This document shows positions 33,613 through 42,435 of a DNA stretch of 64,000 nt, piece after piece. The notes beneath the pieces were generated by a model. That model did not search any database. It was not told where the DNA came from and saw only the letters and a list, made by a program, of their open reading frames with translations. The number at the start of each line of letters is the position of its first letter. The first letter of the stretch is position 1. The stretch is taken from NCBI RefSeq assembly GCF_002093975.1, contig NZ_MSZZ01000034.1, positions 62,001 to 126,000 of the forward strand. The letters run 5' to 3'. Both the position numbers and the translations under genes were made by a program. Source of the DNA: Thermoactinospora rubra. Lineage in GTDB: Bacteria > Actinomycetota > Actinomycetes > Streptosporangiales > Streptosporangiaceae.

Positions 33613-34737
33613 ATGCGACTGCTCATCACAGGCGGGGGCACCGGAGGCCACACCTATCCGGCCCTCACGACGCTGGCGGCCCTCCAAAGACGCGGGATCC
33701 CGCACGACGTCCTGTGGGTGGGCACGGCGAACGGGCTGGAGGCCAGGATCACCGCCGAGCACGGCATCCCGTTCAAGGCGATCACGACCGGCAAGCTGCG
33801 CAGGCGGCCCAACCTGCGCGAGCTCGGCACCAACATCGCCGACCTGTTCCGCATCCCGCTGGGGGTGTGCCAGGCGATCGGGCACGCCGCCCGCTACCTG
33901 CCCGACGTGGTGCTGTCCACGGGCGGGTACGTGGCGGTGCCGATCGGCGTCGCCGCCAAGATCATCCGCCGGCCGCTGGTCATGCACGAGCAGACCACGG
34001 TGGTCGGCCTGGCCAACCGCATCCTGGCGCGGCTGGCCACGCGCATCGCGCTGAGCCACGAGTCGTCCATCGAGCACCTGCCGGCCTCGGTGCGCGACCG
34101 GGTGGTGATCACCGGCAACCCGGTCCGGCCCGAGCTGCTCCACGGCAACAAGGCGGCCGCCTACGACTTCTTCGGGCTCACCTTCGAGGTGCCGGTGGTC
34201 TACGTGACCGGCGGCGCGACCGGCAGCCTCCAGATCAACACGCTGATCTCCGAACTGCTGCCCCGGCTGCTCCCCCACGCGCAGGTCGTCCACCAGTGCG
34301 GCCCGGCCTGGATCGACCAGATGCGGGCGATCGAGCTGCCGCCCGAGCTGGCCGAGCGCTACCACCCGCTGCCCTACGTCGGCAAGGAGCTGCCCGACCT
34401 GCTGGCCGCCGCCGACGTGGTGGTCTCACGCAGCGGCGCGGGAACGGTCTCGGAGCTCACGGCCGTCGGCAAGCCGGCGGTGCTGATCCCGCTGATCCCC
34501 ACCGGCGGCGACGAGCAGCGCAGGAACGCCGCCTACCTGGCCGAGCACGGCGCCGCCCGCGCCCTGCTGGAGCCCAAACCGACCGCCGACATGCTGCTGG
34601 CCGAGCTGATGCCGCTGCTGTCGGACCCGGGCCTGCGCGCCACGATGGCCGAGGCCGCGCGCAAGCTGGGCCGGGTCGACGCCGCCGACGCGCTGTGCGA
34701 GGTGCTGCTGGAGACCGCGCGGGCGATCGGCAAGTAA
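33613..34737 (+). CDS. MurG-like UDP-GlcNAc glycosyltransferase, stand-alone paralog
   Basis: 374 residues, GT-B fold of GT28. The N-terminal GGGTGGHTYPAL loop and the C-terminal donor site SRSGAGTVSELTAVGKPAVLIPLIPTGGDEQ are as in MurG. Two conserved MurG motifs differ: HEQT in place of HEQN (followed by VVGLANR) and GGATGSLQIN in place of GGSxGA. It is not in a division/cell-wall cluster. It may transfer a sugar to another lipid or to a natural product. A TAATCT box 6 nt upstream of the ATG shows a leaderless promoter. Confidence 0.82.
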   Translation: MRLLITGGGTGGHTYPALTTLAALQRRGIPHDVLWVGTANGLEARITAEHGIPFKAITTGKLRRRPNLRELGTNIADLFRIPLGVCQAIGHAARYLPDVVLSTGGYVAVPIGVAAKIIRRPLVMHEQTTVVGLANRILARLATRIALSHESSIEHLPASVRDRVVITGNPVRPELLHGNKAAAYDFFGLTFEVPVVYVTGGATGSLQINTLISELLPRLLPHAQVVHQCGPAWIDQMRAIELPPELAERYHPLPYVGKELPDLLAAADVVVSRSGAGTVSELTAVGKPAVLIPLIPTGGDEQRRNAAYLAEHGAARALLEPKPTADMLLAELMPLLSDPGLRATMAEAARKLGRVDAADALCEVLLETARAIGK

Positions 34738-34743
34738 AGCCGG

Positions 34744-35613
34744 TCAAGGCGCCAGGTGGCGGAACGCCTCGTGCGCCGAGCGCAGGCTGCGCCGCAGCGC
34801 CCGCTCCAGGTCCCCGGCGTCCTCGGCGAGCCTGCCCAGTTCCGGTACGGCCAGCGCGTCGGCCCCCGACTCGGCCACCAGCTCCTCGTACTGGGGCAGG
34901 CGGCTGCGCAGCTGCTCGATCTGGTGGCGGGCGCGGTAGGCGCGCTCGGCCTCGGCCACGTGGGCGGCGTAGGTCTCCAGCGCCTCCACCCGGGCCACCA
35001 CCGCCGCCTCGCTGCTGTCCAGCGCCCTGGCCAGCGGCTCGGCCACGGCCGCCACCTCGGGGGTGATCTCGCCCGCCACCAGCTCGCGGTGCTCGGTGCG
35101 CAGGCCGGACAGCTTGGCCAGCAGCCGGGCGATCTCCCACTCGTGCGCGGGGAGCGTCACGGCGTTGCGCGCGCCGTCCAGCAGCCCCTCGGTGTTGACA
35201 TCCGACTCGGTGATCGCGCGGATCGCGCGCTGGGCGCGGCGCAGCAGCCGCCGCGAGGCCTCGTCGAGGTCCTCGACCAGCACGTAGCGGCCCTCGTGCC
35301 AGCGGGCCTGCTGGTAGACGGCTCGCCCGGTCTCGGTCTCGTCGTGGTAGGAGTCCCTGGCGAAGATCAGCGCGAAGGCGGCCAGGGCCGCGCCCGCCAC
35401 GAGCAGCGAGCCGACGCCCGCGACCGCCATGCCCGTCAGGACGAGGATCCCGCACACGAACAGCGCCACGCCGAGGTCGGGGATCCGGCTCGCGAGGTGC
35501 CGGCTCCGGGGCTCGGGCACCCACCCGTCGCGGACACGCGCCAGCAGGCTGGCGTTCTCGCGGAGCAGCCGAGCCTCGTCCTCCGGCACTTCCGGATCAA
35601 CCACGACATCCAT
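34744..35613 (-). CDS. membrane-anchored coiled-coil protein, paralog A
   Basis: 289 residues of no family I recognise. It starts with a short cytosolic segment containing DPEVPEDEARLLRENASLLARVRDGWVPEP, then two membrane spans (GVALFVCGILVLTGMAVAGVGSLL / VAGAALAAFALIFA) and a long helical C-terminus rich in Arg/Glu with alternating heptads, likely a coiled coil. It is 55 nt downstream of paralog B on the same strand, and residues around 157-228 are encoded by DNA identical to that in paralog B. It ends 7 nt from the convergent MurG-like gene. Confidence 0.75.
   Translation of the reverse strand: MDVVVDPEVPEDEARLLRENASLLARVRDGWVPEPRSRHLASRIPDLGVALFVCGILVLTGMAVAGVGSLLVAGAALAAFALIFARDSYHDETETGRAVYQQARWHEGRYVLVEDLDEASRRLLRRAQRAIRAITESDVNTEGLLDGARNAVTLPAHEWEIARLLAKLSGLRTEHRELVAGEITPEVAAVAEPLARALDSSEAAVVARVEALETYAAHVAEAERAYRARHQIEQLRSRLPQYEELVAESGADALAVPELGRLAEDAGDLERALRRSLRSAHEAFRHLAP
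34929..35142. repeat. 214-bp perfect direct repeat, copy 1
   Basis: Identical base for base to 35854-36067, at an offset of 925 bp, while the flanking parts of the two paralogous genes differ at many positions. It encodes the segment from EWEIARLLAKLSGLR to EAERAYRAR. Confidence 0.95.
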
Positions 35614-35668
35614 TACTGCGCGATCCTATGGCGGGGCATGTCCGCCTGCCAGCGCTCCGGCCAAGCGG

Positions 35669-36583
35669 TCATCTCTCGAGATAGCGGAAGGCGTCGCGGG
35701 CCGACAGCACGCTGCGCCGCAGGGCCTGCTCCAGGCGGTCGGCGTCCTGCGAGAGCCGTTCGATCTCCGGGCCGATGTAGTCCTGGGCGCCGGACTCGGC
35801 CAGCAGTTCCTCATAGCGCGGCAGCTTGGCGCGCAGCTGCTCGATCTGGTGCTGGGCGCGGTAGGCGCGCTCGGCCTCGGCCACGTGGGCGGCGTAGGTC
35901 TCCAGCGCCTCCACCCGGGCCACCACCGCCGCCTCGCTGCTGTCCAGCGCCCTGGCCAGCGGCTCGGCCACGGCCGCCACCTCGGGGGTGATCTCGCCCG
36001 CCACCAGCTCGCGGTGCTCGGTGCGCAGGCCGGACAGCTTGGCCAGCAGCCGGGCGATCTCCCACTCCTGCTCGGGCAGGATCACCGTGTTGCGCGCCTC
36101 GTCGAGCAAGCCCTCCTGGTTGACCTGGGAGCTCATCACCGAGTCCACCGCGGCCTGCGCCCGCCGCATGAGGCGCATGGACGCCTCGTCGAAGCGGTCG
36201 AGCAGCACGTAGCGGCCCTCGTTGGCGCGCGCCTGCTCGTACACCCGCCGCTCGGCCTCGGCGCGGCGTTCGGCGTCGCTCATCGGGTCCCCCCTGACCA
36301 GCGAGCCGAAGAACAGCAGCGACAAGCCCAGCATGACCAGCGCGAAGGGCGCCAGGATCTCGGCGTCGAACAGCATCAGCGCCATCACCAGCGAGGTGAG
36401 CGCCGCCAGCGCCCGGGCGGCCTGGTAGCCGGTCCTCGCGATGGCCCGCCGGCGGTCCCGGGGCGGGACCCAGCCGTTGCGCATGCGTACTAATAGCGGA
36501 GCGTTGGCACGCAGGATCGTCGCGACCTCCGGAGCGACTTCCGGACTCACTACCACACTCGAGCCACGTCCCGCCACGCGCAC
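35669..36583 (-). CDS. membrane-anchored coiled-coil protein, paralog B
   Basis: 304 residues, same layout as paralog A: VVVSPEVAPEVATILRANAPLLVRMRNGWVPP, two membrane spans (LAALTSLVMALMLF / ILAPFALVMLGLSLLFFGSLV), a helical region with RRAQAAVDSVMSSQVNQEG, then the EWEIARLLAKLSGLRTEHRE segment shared exactly with A. Start is GTG at 36583; GTG 36556 would align better with the start of paralog A. A good promoter lies upstream (36609-36638). Function unknown; the shape suggests a membrane sensor or scaffold. Confidence 0.75.
   Translation of the reverse strand: MRVAGRGSSVVVSPEVAPEVATILRANAPLLVRMRNGWVPPRDRRRAIARTGYQAARALAALTSLVMALMLFDAEILAPFALVMLGLSLLFFGSLVRGDPMSDAERRAEAERRVYEQARANEGRYVLLDRFDEASMRLMRRAQAAVDSVMSSQVNQEGLLDEARNTVILPEQEWEIARLLAKLSGLRTEHRELVAGEITPEVAAVAEPLARALDSSEAAVVARVEALETYAAHVAEAERAYRAQHQIEQLRAKLPRYEELLAESGAQDYIGPEIERLSQDADRLEQALRRSVLSARDAFRYLER
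35854..36067. repeat. 214-bp perfect direct repeat, copy 2
   Basis: The second copy of the sequence at 34929-35142. The sharp ends of identity inside the two reading frames point to recent gene conversion rather than simple tandem duplication. Confidence 0.95.
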
Positions 36584-36608
36584 GCCCCCAACGTTCCGGG
36601 TATTTCGG

Positions 36609-36638
36609 ATACTACGGATACATATGGGCGAATGTCAG
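36609..36638 (-). promoter_or_regulatory. promoter of paralog B and probably paralog A
   Basis: Minus-strand -35 CTGACA (36638-36633), 18-nt spacer, -10 TAGTAT (36614-36609). Expected start point is near 36602, giving a 5' UTR of about 20 nt to GTG 36583. The region is locally AT-rich. Confidence 0.55.
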
Positions 36639-36709
36639 CCATTTATATCCCGGTACGCCGGGGAGAAACCTCGCCGGAGCGGCAATGCTCGCCGTACCAG
36701 GAAACCGGC

Positions 36710-37624
36710 TCAGCGGCGGGAGATCGCCACGCCGGCCAGGCACAGCGCCCCGCCCGCGAAGGTGAGCCAGCCGGGCAGCTCGCCCAGCAGCGCCCACGAC
36801 ATCAGCACCACCAGCGCGGGCACGGCGTAGGTCGTGGCGCCCATGTTCCCGGCGGTGGTCCTGGCCAGCGCGTAGGCCCAGGTGGTGAAGGCCAGCGCGG
36901 TCGGGAAGACGCCGAGGTAGACCACGTTCAGCGTGGCAGTCAGGGGTGCGGAGGCGGCCTCGGCGACCAGCTGCCCGGCGAACGGCAGGCACGCCAGCGC
37001 GCCGATGGCGCAGCCGAACGTCGTCACCTGCAACGCCGAGGCGTGCCGCAGGGCGGGCTTCTGCACCAGGATGGCCACCGCCCAGGAGGCGGCGGCCACG
37101 ACGCACAGCACGACGCCCAGGATCGAGGAGGCCCCGCCCTCCGACATGGAGGCACCGACGACCACCGCGCCGGCGAAGGACACGCCCATGCCGGCCAGCA
37201 GCCTGCGCGGGAAGCCCTCGCCCAGGAACAGCCCGGCCAGCAGGGCGATGAGGATCGGCCCGATGTTGACGATCATGGCGGCGGTGCCCGCGTCGACCTT
37301 CGTCTCGCCCCAGTTCAGCGCCACCATGTAGACGCCGAACCACAGCACGCCGGAGATCGCGATGCCCGGCCAGGCGCGCCGGTCCGGCCAGCCCTCGCCG
37401 CGCAGCACCAGGATGACGCCCAGGGTGAGCGCCCCGGCCAGCAGCCGGCCGAGCGCCAGCGCGCCGGGCGAGTAGTGCTCGACGGCGGCGCGGATGGCGA
37501 CGAACGCCGACGCCCACAGCAGGACCGTCACCGCGGCGGCGGCCAGGGCCCGGCGGTCGGCGCGCCCGGCCCTCCCAGCGGTTTCGGCGATCTCGGCGCC
37601 CTCGGCGGCGGGGAAAGAGCTCAT
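36710..37624 (-). CDS. EamA/DMT-superfamily transporter
   Basis: 304 residues with ten membrane segments arranged as two EamA repeats, for example AAAAVTVLLWASAFVAIRAAVEHYSPGALALGRLLAGA and VVCVVAAASWAVAILVQKPALR. Such proteins export amino acids or metabolites. The ATG is preceded by TAGCGT 6 nt upstream, so it is leaderless. It is not obviously linked to its neighbours. Confidence 0.9.
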   Translation of the reverse strand: MSSFPAAEGAEIAETAGRAGRADRRALAAAAVTVLLWASAFVAIRAAVEHYSPGALALGRLLAGALTLGVILVLRGEGWPDRRAWPGIAISGVLWFGVYMVALNWGETKVDAGTAAMIVNIGPILIALLAGLFLGEGFPRRLLAGMGVSFAGAVVVGASMSEGGASSILGVVLCVVAAASWAVAILVQKPALRHASALQVTTFGCAIGALACLPFAGQLVAEAASAPLTATLNVVYLGVFPTALAFTTWAYALARTTAGNMGATTYAVPALVVLMSWALLGELPGWLTFAGGALCLAGVAISRR

Positions 37625-37697
37625 GGGCCGACGCTAGCGTGAGCAAGGTTTGACGCTCATCTAAATATCCGAGGGCGGCCGGGGCACCGGACGGGTC

Positions 37698-37898
37698 TCA
37701 CGTCTCGTACTTGAACGACAGCGAGAGCTTCGTGCGGTAGGTGAGGGTGCCGTCCTCCAGGTGGAGGTCCTGCTTGACCACCTCGGCGACGCGGAGGTCG
37801 CGCACGGTCTGCCCGGCCTGCTTGACCGCGTTGGCCGCCGCGTCCTCCCAGGAGGTCGTGCTCGTGCCGATGACTTCGATCACCTTGTAGACGCTCAT
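37698..37898 (-). CDS. dodecin family flavin-binding protein
   Basis: 66 residues: MSVYKVIEVIGTSTTSWEDA, then AANAVKQAGQTVRDLRVAEVVKQDL and a final strand TYRTKLSLSFKYE. This is the complete length and strand-helix-strand pattern of dodecin, a dodecameric flavin-storage protein that buffers free FMN, FAD or CoA. ATG 37898 follows AGGTGGG; an in-frame upstream ATG at 37907 is less likely. Confidence 0.92.
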   Translation of the reverse strand: MSVYKVIEVIGTSTTSWEDAAANAVKQAGQTVRDLRVAEVVKQDLHLEDGTLTYRTKLSLSFKYET

Positions 37899-37926
37899 GC
37901 GGCCCACCTGCCCGGGGGCGGAACGG

Positions 37927-39786
37927 CTAACCCACGTGGACGTGCGGCCTGCGGCGCAGGTCCGGCTCGGCCTGCCGGATCACCTCACGGGTCAGCGGCG
38001 GCACGTCGCCGCTGCCGAGCACCAGGTAGCGCAGCAGTGCCCCGATCGGGTTGCCCTCCGCCCAGTGGAAGTAGACGTGGGGTCGCCGCCCGGTCAGGTC
38101 GCGCAGGTGGAGCAGGATGGCGGCGATGGTGTTGGCGATCGCGGGACTGTGCGCTTTGAGGATCTTGTAGCCGTGCCGCTCCTCCCCCTGGACCTGCACG
38201 TCGTGCTCGAACTCCGACGCGTCGCCGAGCGTGACCTCGAGGAAGACCATCGGCTCGTCATTCGGCAGATGATGATAGTCCCGCATTTCACGGTCCTTCT
38301 CGCGATACTCCGCCGGGTCGCGGGCGTCGGGCTCGTTCGCGATGATGCGCAGCTCCCCCGGCGGCAGCGAGGCGAGGATGCGCTCGGCCTCCTCGTCCAG
38401 GTCGACCTTGGTCACGCGCAGCTCCGTGGACCGGGTGGCGCGCGAGACCAGCGAGGTGGCGACGGTCGCGATGACGAAGAAGATCGCGATGCCCAGGCCG
38501 TCGGGGCGTTCGATCACGTTCGCCACGAACGCGTAGGCGAGCACCACCGCGATGACGCCGAACACCACCGAACGCCGGGAGATCGTCACGGCCACCGCGG
38601 CGGACAGGATGAGCGCGAGCACACCGGTGGCGTAGGCGCCGCCCTGCGCCTCGACTCCGGCGCCGAAGCGGATTGTGACGAGGAAGGAGACGGCGGTGAA
38701 GACGAGCACCAGCGGCCGGATCGCGCGGGCCCAGTCGGGCGCCATGCCGTAACGGGGCAGATAGCGCGGCACGATGTTGAGCAGCCCCGTCATGGCGGAG
38801 GCGCCGGCGAACCACAGGATGGCGATCGTGCTGATGTCGTAGGCGGTGCCGAACCAGTCGCCCAGGTACTCGTGGGCCAGATACGCCAGGGCGCGGCCGG
38901 ATGCCTTGCCGCCCTCCTCGAACTCCTGGTGCGGGATGAGCATGACCGTGACGACGCTGCTGCTCATGAGGAACAGGCTCATGATGAGCGCCGCGGTGGT
39001 CAGCAGCTTCCTGGTGCCCTTGATCCGCTGCTCGAGATCGCCCTCGACCTGCGGCATGACGGCCACGCCGGTCTCGAACCCCGACAGGCCCAGCGCCAGC
39101 TTCGGCAGCACGAGAGCCGAGGCCGCGATCATGGCCAGCGGCGTGGAGTGCCCGGCGGTCAGCGCGTCCTGCCAGTCGCCCACGAAGCGCGGGTGGGCGG
39201 CGATCTCCGCCAGGGCGCGGCCGATCACCACGAGGTTCAGCGCGAGGTAGACGGCGACCAGCGCGATGGCCAGGCCGATGGCCTCGCTGAAGCCGCGCAG
39301 GAAGATGGCGCCGAGGGCGGCGATGAGCACCAGCGTGATGATCACCTGCTGGCCGCGCAGCGCCTCGGGGAAGAACGGGTTCTCCAGGATGTGGGCCGTG
39401 GCGTCGGAGGCCGACAGGGTGATGGTGAAGACGAACGCGGTCGCCACGAACCCCAGCAGGACCAGGACCAGGAGCTTGCCCCACCAGCTGGGCAGCAGCC
39501 GCTCCAGCATGGCGATGGAGCCCATGCCGTTGGGGGACTCGGCCGCGACGGCCCGGTAGGTGGGCAGCGCGCCGAACAGCGTCAGGGCGACCAGCAGCAG
39601 CGTCGCGATCGGCGACAGTGCTCCGGCGGCCAGTGCCGCGATGCCGGGCTGGTAGCCGAGGGTGGAGAAGTAGTCGACGCCTGTCAGGCACATCACCTGC
39701 CACCAGGCGTGCCGTTTCCCCGGATGCTCATCGTGCATCCCGGACTTAGGCTGCATCCCGTGCAGCAGCCACCCACTCAGCGACAT
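37927..39786 (-). CDS. APC-superfamily amino acid/cation permease with cytosolic C-terminal domain
   Basis: 619 residues. About 12 membrane segments from residue 35 to 475 ([76 protein letters not shown]), then a soluble region of about 140 residues ([39 protein letters not shown] ... [34 protein letters not shown]). The [10 protein letters not shown] start resembles KUP-like and 'amino acid transporter' entries; substrate unknown. GAGGTGGG precedes ATG 39786. It is divergent from the first nucleotidyltransferase gene with 42 bp between starts. Confidence 0.85.
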   Translation of the reverse strand: MSLSGWLLHGMQPKSGMHDEHPGKRHAWWQVMCLTGVDYFSTLGYQPGIAALAAGALSPIATLLLVALTLFGALPTYRAVAAESPNGMGSIAMLERLLPSWWGKLLVLVLLGFVATAFVFTITLSASDATAHILENPFFPEALRGQQVIITLVLIAALGAIFLRGFSEAIGLAIALVAVYLALNLVVIGRALAEIAAHPRFVGDWQDALTAGHSTPLAMIAASALVLPKLALGLSGFETGVAVMPQVEGDLEQRIKGTRKLLTTAALIMSLFLMSSSVVTVMLIPHQEFEEGGKASGRALAYLAHEYLGDWFGTAYDISTIAILWFAGASAMTGLLNIVPRYLPRYGMAPDWARAIRPLVLVFTAVSFLVTIRFGAGVEAQGGAYATGVLALILSAAVAVTISRRSVVFGVIAVVLAYAFVANVIERPDGLGIAIFFVIATVATSLVSRATRSTELRVTKVDLDEEAERILASLPPGELRIIANEPDARDPAEYREKDREMRDYHHLPNDEPMVFLEVTLGDASEFEHDVQVQGEERHGYKILKAHSPAIANTIAAILLHLRDLTGRRPHVYFHWAEGNPIGALLRYLVLGSGDVPPLTREVIRQAEPDLRRRPHVHVG

Positions 39787-39828
39787 CAACCCACCTCTAT
39801 CGAAATCAGGCAGAACCCTACTCCCGCC

Positions 39829-40569
39829 TTGCCCGGCTGGCTCGCCGACGTCCCGGCCGGCCAGCCGTACCCGCCGGTCTTCGCCACCGTGAGCGGCGCC
39901 CACCTGTACGGGTTCCCCTCGGCCGACTCCGACGTCGACCTGCGCGGCGTGCACTTGCTGCCGGTCGAGCGCGTGGTCGGCCTGCGCGAGCCGGAGGAGA
40001 CGGTGAGCCGGTCGTGGCGGCGCGAGGGCGTGGAGGTCGACCTGGTCACCCACGACCTGGCCAAGTTCTGCCGCCTGCTGCTGCGGCGCAACGGCTACGT
40101 GCTGGAGCAGCTGCTCTCCCCGCTGGTGGTGGCCACCTCGGCGGTGCACGAGGAGCTCATCGCGCTGGCCCCCGGCTGCCTGACGCGCCACCACGCCCAC
40201 CACTACCTGGGCTTCTCGCGCACCCAGTGGCGGCTGTTTCAGCGCACCGGCGAGCTCAAGCCGCTGCTGTACACCTTCCGGGTGCTGCTGACCGGCACGC
40301 ACCTCATGCGGACCGGCGAGGTGGTGGCCGACCTGACCGCGCTGCTGCCGTACGGCCCGCCGTACCTGGAGGAGCTGATCGAGGCCAAGCGCGCGGCCGA
40401 GCACGGCGCGCTGCCCGCCGACGCCCCCGATCGGGTACGGCTGGCGCGGGACGTCGCCGCGCTGACCGCGACGCTGGAGCAGGCCATGGCGGACTCGCGC
40501 CTCCCCGAGAGCTCCGGCGCCTTCGACGCGGTCGAGGACCTGGTGGTACGCACCCGGTTAGGCCGATAA
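39829..40569 (+). CDS. minimal nucleotidyltransferase A (Pol beta superfamily)
   Basis: About 246 residues. The motif G-x-x-x-Y-G-x(4)-D-S-D-x-D reads [23 protein letters not shown], with both catalytic acids present; a third carboxylate is in [13 protein letters not shown]. The second half is helical (RKLL-like [19 protein letters not shown], ...LVRTRLGR). It resembles predicted nucleotidyltransferases of the COG3541 type, which may modify RNA ends or small molecules. The start is uncertain: TTG 39829 fits the domain beginning. It is directly followed by a paralogous gene, with a 64-nt gap. Confidence 0.7.
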   Translation: MPGWLADVPAGQPYPPVFATVSGAHLYGFPSADSDVDLRGVHLLPVERVVGLREPEETVSRSWRREGVEVDLVTHDLAKFCRLLLRRNGYVLEQLLSPLVVATSAVHEELIALAPGCLTRHHAHHYLGFSRTQWRLFQRTGELKPLLYTFRVLLTGTHLMRTGEVVADLTALLPYGPPYLEELIEAKRAAEHGALPADAPDRVRLARDVAALTATLEQAMADSRLPESSGAFDAVEDLVVRTRLGR

Positions 40570-40633
40570 CCCGATGACATCTCATGATCTGTTCGGGTAG
40601 CGTGGCGCGGCCGAGCCGTACGACGAGGAGGCG

Positions 40634-41308
40634 GTGGAGCTGGCGGCGCTCATCCACGACGACCTGATCCTGTCGGTCGTGACCGGCTCGCGCGCCTACG
40701 GCCTGCAGACCGACGCCTCCGACACCGACCGGCGCGGGGTGTTCGTCGTGCCGACCGAGGCGCTCTGGCGGCTGGACAAGCCGCCTGCGCACCGCGACGG
40801 GCCGCTGCCCGAGCAGTTCTCCTGGGAGGTGGAGCGCTTCTGCGTCCTGGCCCTGGAGGCCAACCCCACCGTGCTGGAGTGCCTGTGGTCGCCGCTGGTG
40901 GAGGTCGCCACGCCGTTCGGCGAGGAGCTGCTCGGCCTGCGCGGGGCGTTCCTGTCCCGGCGCGCCCACGAGACGTTCGCCCGCTACGCGGAGGCGCAGT
41001 TCCGCCGCCTGGATCCCGACCGGCCGCGCTGGAAGCAGGCCATGCACATGATCAGGCTGCTGATGAGCGGGCTGCACCTGGTCAGGCACGGCGTGCCGCT
41101 GGTGGACGTGAGCCACGAGCGCGAACGGCTGCTGGCGGTCAGGCGGGGCGAGCTGTCCTGGGAGGAGGTCGCGCGGTGGCGGGCCCGGCTGTCGGCGGAG
41201 CTGGCCGACGCGCTGCCCGCCGGGGTGCTGCCCGCCGTACCGGATCGGGGTCGCGTGGAGGACTTCCTCATCCGGGTACGGCGGGCGCACCTGCCGGCCG
41301 ACGGCTGA
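40634..41308 (+). CDS. minimal nucleotidyltransferase B (Pol beta superfamily)
   Basis: 224 residues. The signature is VTGSRAYGLQTDASDTDRRGVFVVP, and the second acidic patch is FSWEVERFCVLALEANPTVLECLWSPLVE. Layout is the same as the preceding gene but sequence identity is limited. GTG 40634 follows GAGGAGGC closely. Because two such enzymes lie side by side, a two-component or RNA-repair type role is possible; no partner ligase, RtcB or HEPN gene is visible nearby. Confidence 0.78.
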   Translation: MELAALIHDDLILSVVTGSRAYGLQTDASDTDRRGVFVVPTEALWRLDKPPAHRDGPLPEQFSWEVERFCVLALEANPTVLECLWSPLVEVATPFGEELLGLRGAFLSRRAHETFARYAEAQFRRLDPDRPRWKQAMHMIRLLMSGLHLVRHGVPLVDVSHERERLLAVRRGELSWEEVARWRARLSAELADALPAGVLPAVPDRGRVEDFLIRVRRAHLPADG

Positions 41309-41342
41309 CGGCACCGGCACAGCCGCGGCCGGCGGCTCCGGC

Positions 41343-42269
41343 TCACTCCTCGGCGGACAGCACCAGCCGCACCGAGGTGTTGACGTAGCCGGCCCGCTCG
41401 AACGCCCTGGCCATCGGCGTGTTGCCGAAGTCGGTGTCGGCGCGGACGACCTCCGCGCCGCGTCCGGCGTGGAAGCGGGTGATCTCGTTCAGCAGGTCGA
41501 CGACGTAGCCCTTGCCGCGGTGCTCGGGCACCACGCCGAGGTAGCCGACGACGGGGCCGGAGTTGTTGGCCGAGGGTACGGCCACGCCCACCAGCTCGCC
41601 GCCGGGGGTGAACGCCAGGCGCCACCAGTCGCGCTCGCCCCGCATGGACTTGTAGTCCTCGACGTCCTCACGCGCCTGCGCGACCGGGTCCATGACGGCC
41701 AGGGCGCGGCGCGTGTAGGAGTCGAGCGTGCCCTCGGCGACGCGGCGGAAGGCGTCCACGACCACCTCGTCGTCGGGCTCCGGCCGGAACACCAGCCGGG
41801 CGGACGGCGCCGGGACGCCCGCCCGCGGCGTCCACTCGTAGCGGTAACGCTCCAGCTCGTGGGTCATGCCGAGGCGGGAGACCGCCCCGGCGCGCCACGC
41901 GACGGCGGCGGCCGCTTCGGGCCTCTCACGCCAGCCGTTGGGCAGGAACAGGTGGTACTCGGGCTTCGTGCCGAACTCCTCGAACGCCGCGGCCAGCAGG
42001 GCGGAGGCCAGCCCCACCCGGTCGGGGACGGACGGGTCGACCCACAGGCAGTCCATCGACTCGGGGACCTCGCGGGAGGCCAGGCCCCAGAAGACGGCGC
42101 GGGCGCGGATCCCGCCGTCGTCCTCGGCGATCCACATCCACTCGGGACGGTAACTCCCCAAGGCGGACTCGCGGCGGATGCGGGCCGAGTCGGCCCAGCT
42201 GACGGGCTCGTCGACGGCGACGGCGAGCAGGCGGTCGAGGTCAGCCCCGACCGTCGGGCGGAAAAGCAT
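41343..42269 (-). CDS. GNAT family N-acetyltransferase (Eis-like two-domain layout)
   Basis: 308 residues from ATG 42269, which follows GGAGG with 5-nt spacing. The C-terminal module has the acetyl-CoA loop VVGYLGVVPEHRGKGYVVDLLNEITRF and ADTDFGNTPMARAFERAGYV; the N-terminal module (FRPTVGADLDRLLAVAVDEPVSWA, AVFWGLASREVPESMDCLWVDPSVPDRVGLASALLAAAFEEF) is weaker. Substrate unknown. It ends 35 nt from the convergent nucleotidyltransferase gene. Confidence 0.85.
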   Translation of the reverse strand: MLFRPTVGADLDRLLAVAVDEPVSWADSARIRRESALGSYRPEWMWIAEDDGGIRARAVFWGLASREVPESMDCLWVDPSVPDRVGLASALLAAAFEEFGTKPEYHLFLPNGWRERPEAAAAVAWRAGAVSRLGMTHELERYRYEWTPRAGVPAPSARLVFRPEPDDEVVVDAFRRVAEGTLDSYTRRALAVMDPVAQAREDVEDYKSMRGERDWWRLAFTPGGELVGVAVPSANNSGPVVGYLGVVPEHRGKGYVVDLLNEITRFHAGRGAEVVRADTDFGNTPMARAFERAGYVNTSVRLVLSAEE

Positions 42270-42435
42270 TGATCCTCCGAAAGGCGACAACAGAGGCGCA
42301 GGGCGCCGGGTACAGGACAGCGAACATGAGGGCGCCTCCTTTCTTCCGGATGATCGGATCGTCCGGGTGACTCTAGCACCGCCCCTTGGGATCCGCATGC
42401 CCCCTTCCGGCCGGGATTCGGGCCAAGATGGAGCC

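Noticed and set aside
36651-36698. Possible hairpin around GGTACGCCG ... CGCCGTACC
   Set aside because: Arms mismatch at a central position and are far apart, so it does not qualify as a terminator.
39829-41308. Tandem nucleotidyltransferases as a MNT/HEPN toxin-antitoxin pair
   Set aside because: Neither protein has a HEPN R-x4-6-H motif; both are nucleotidyltransferases.
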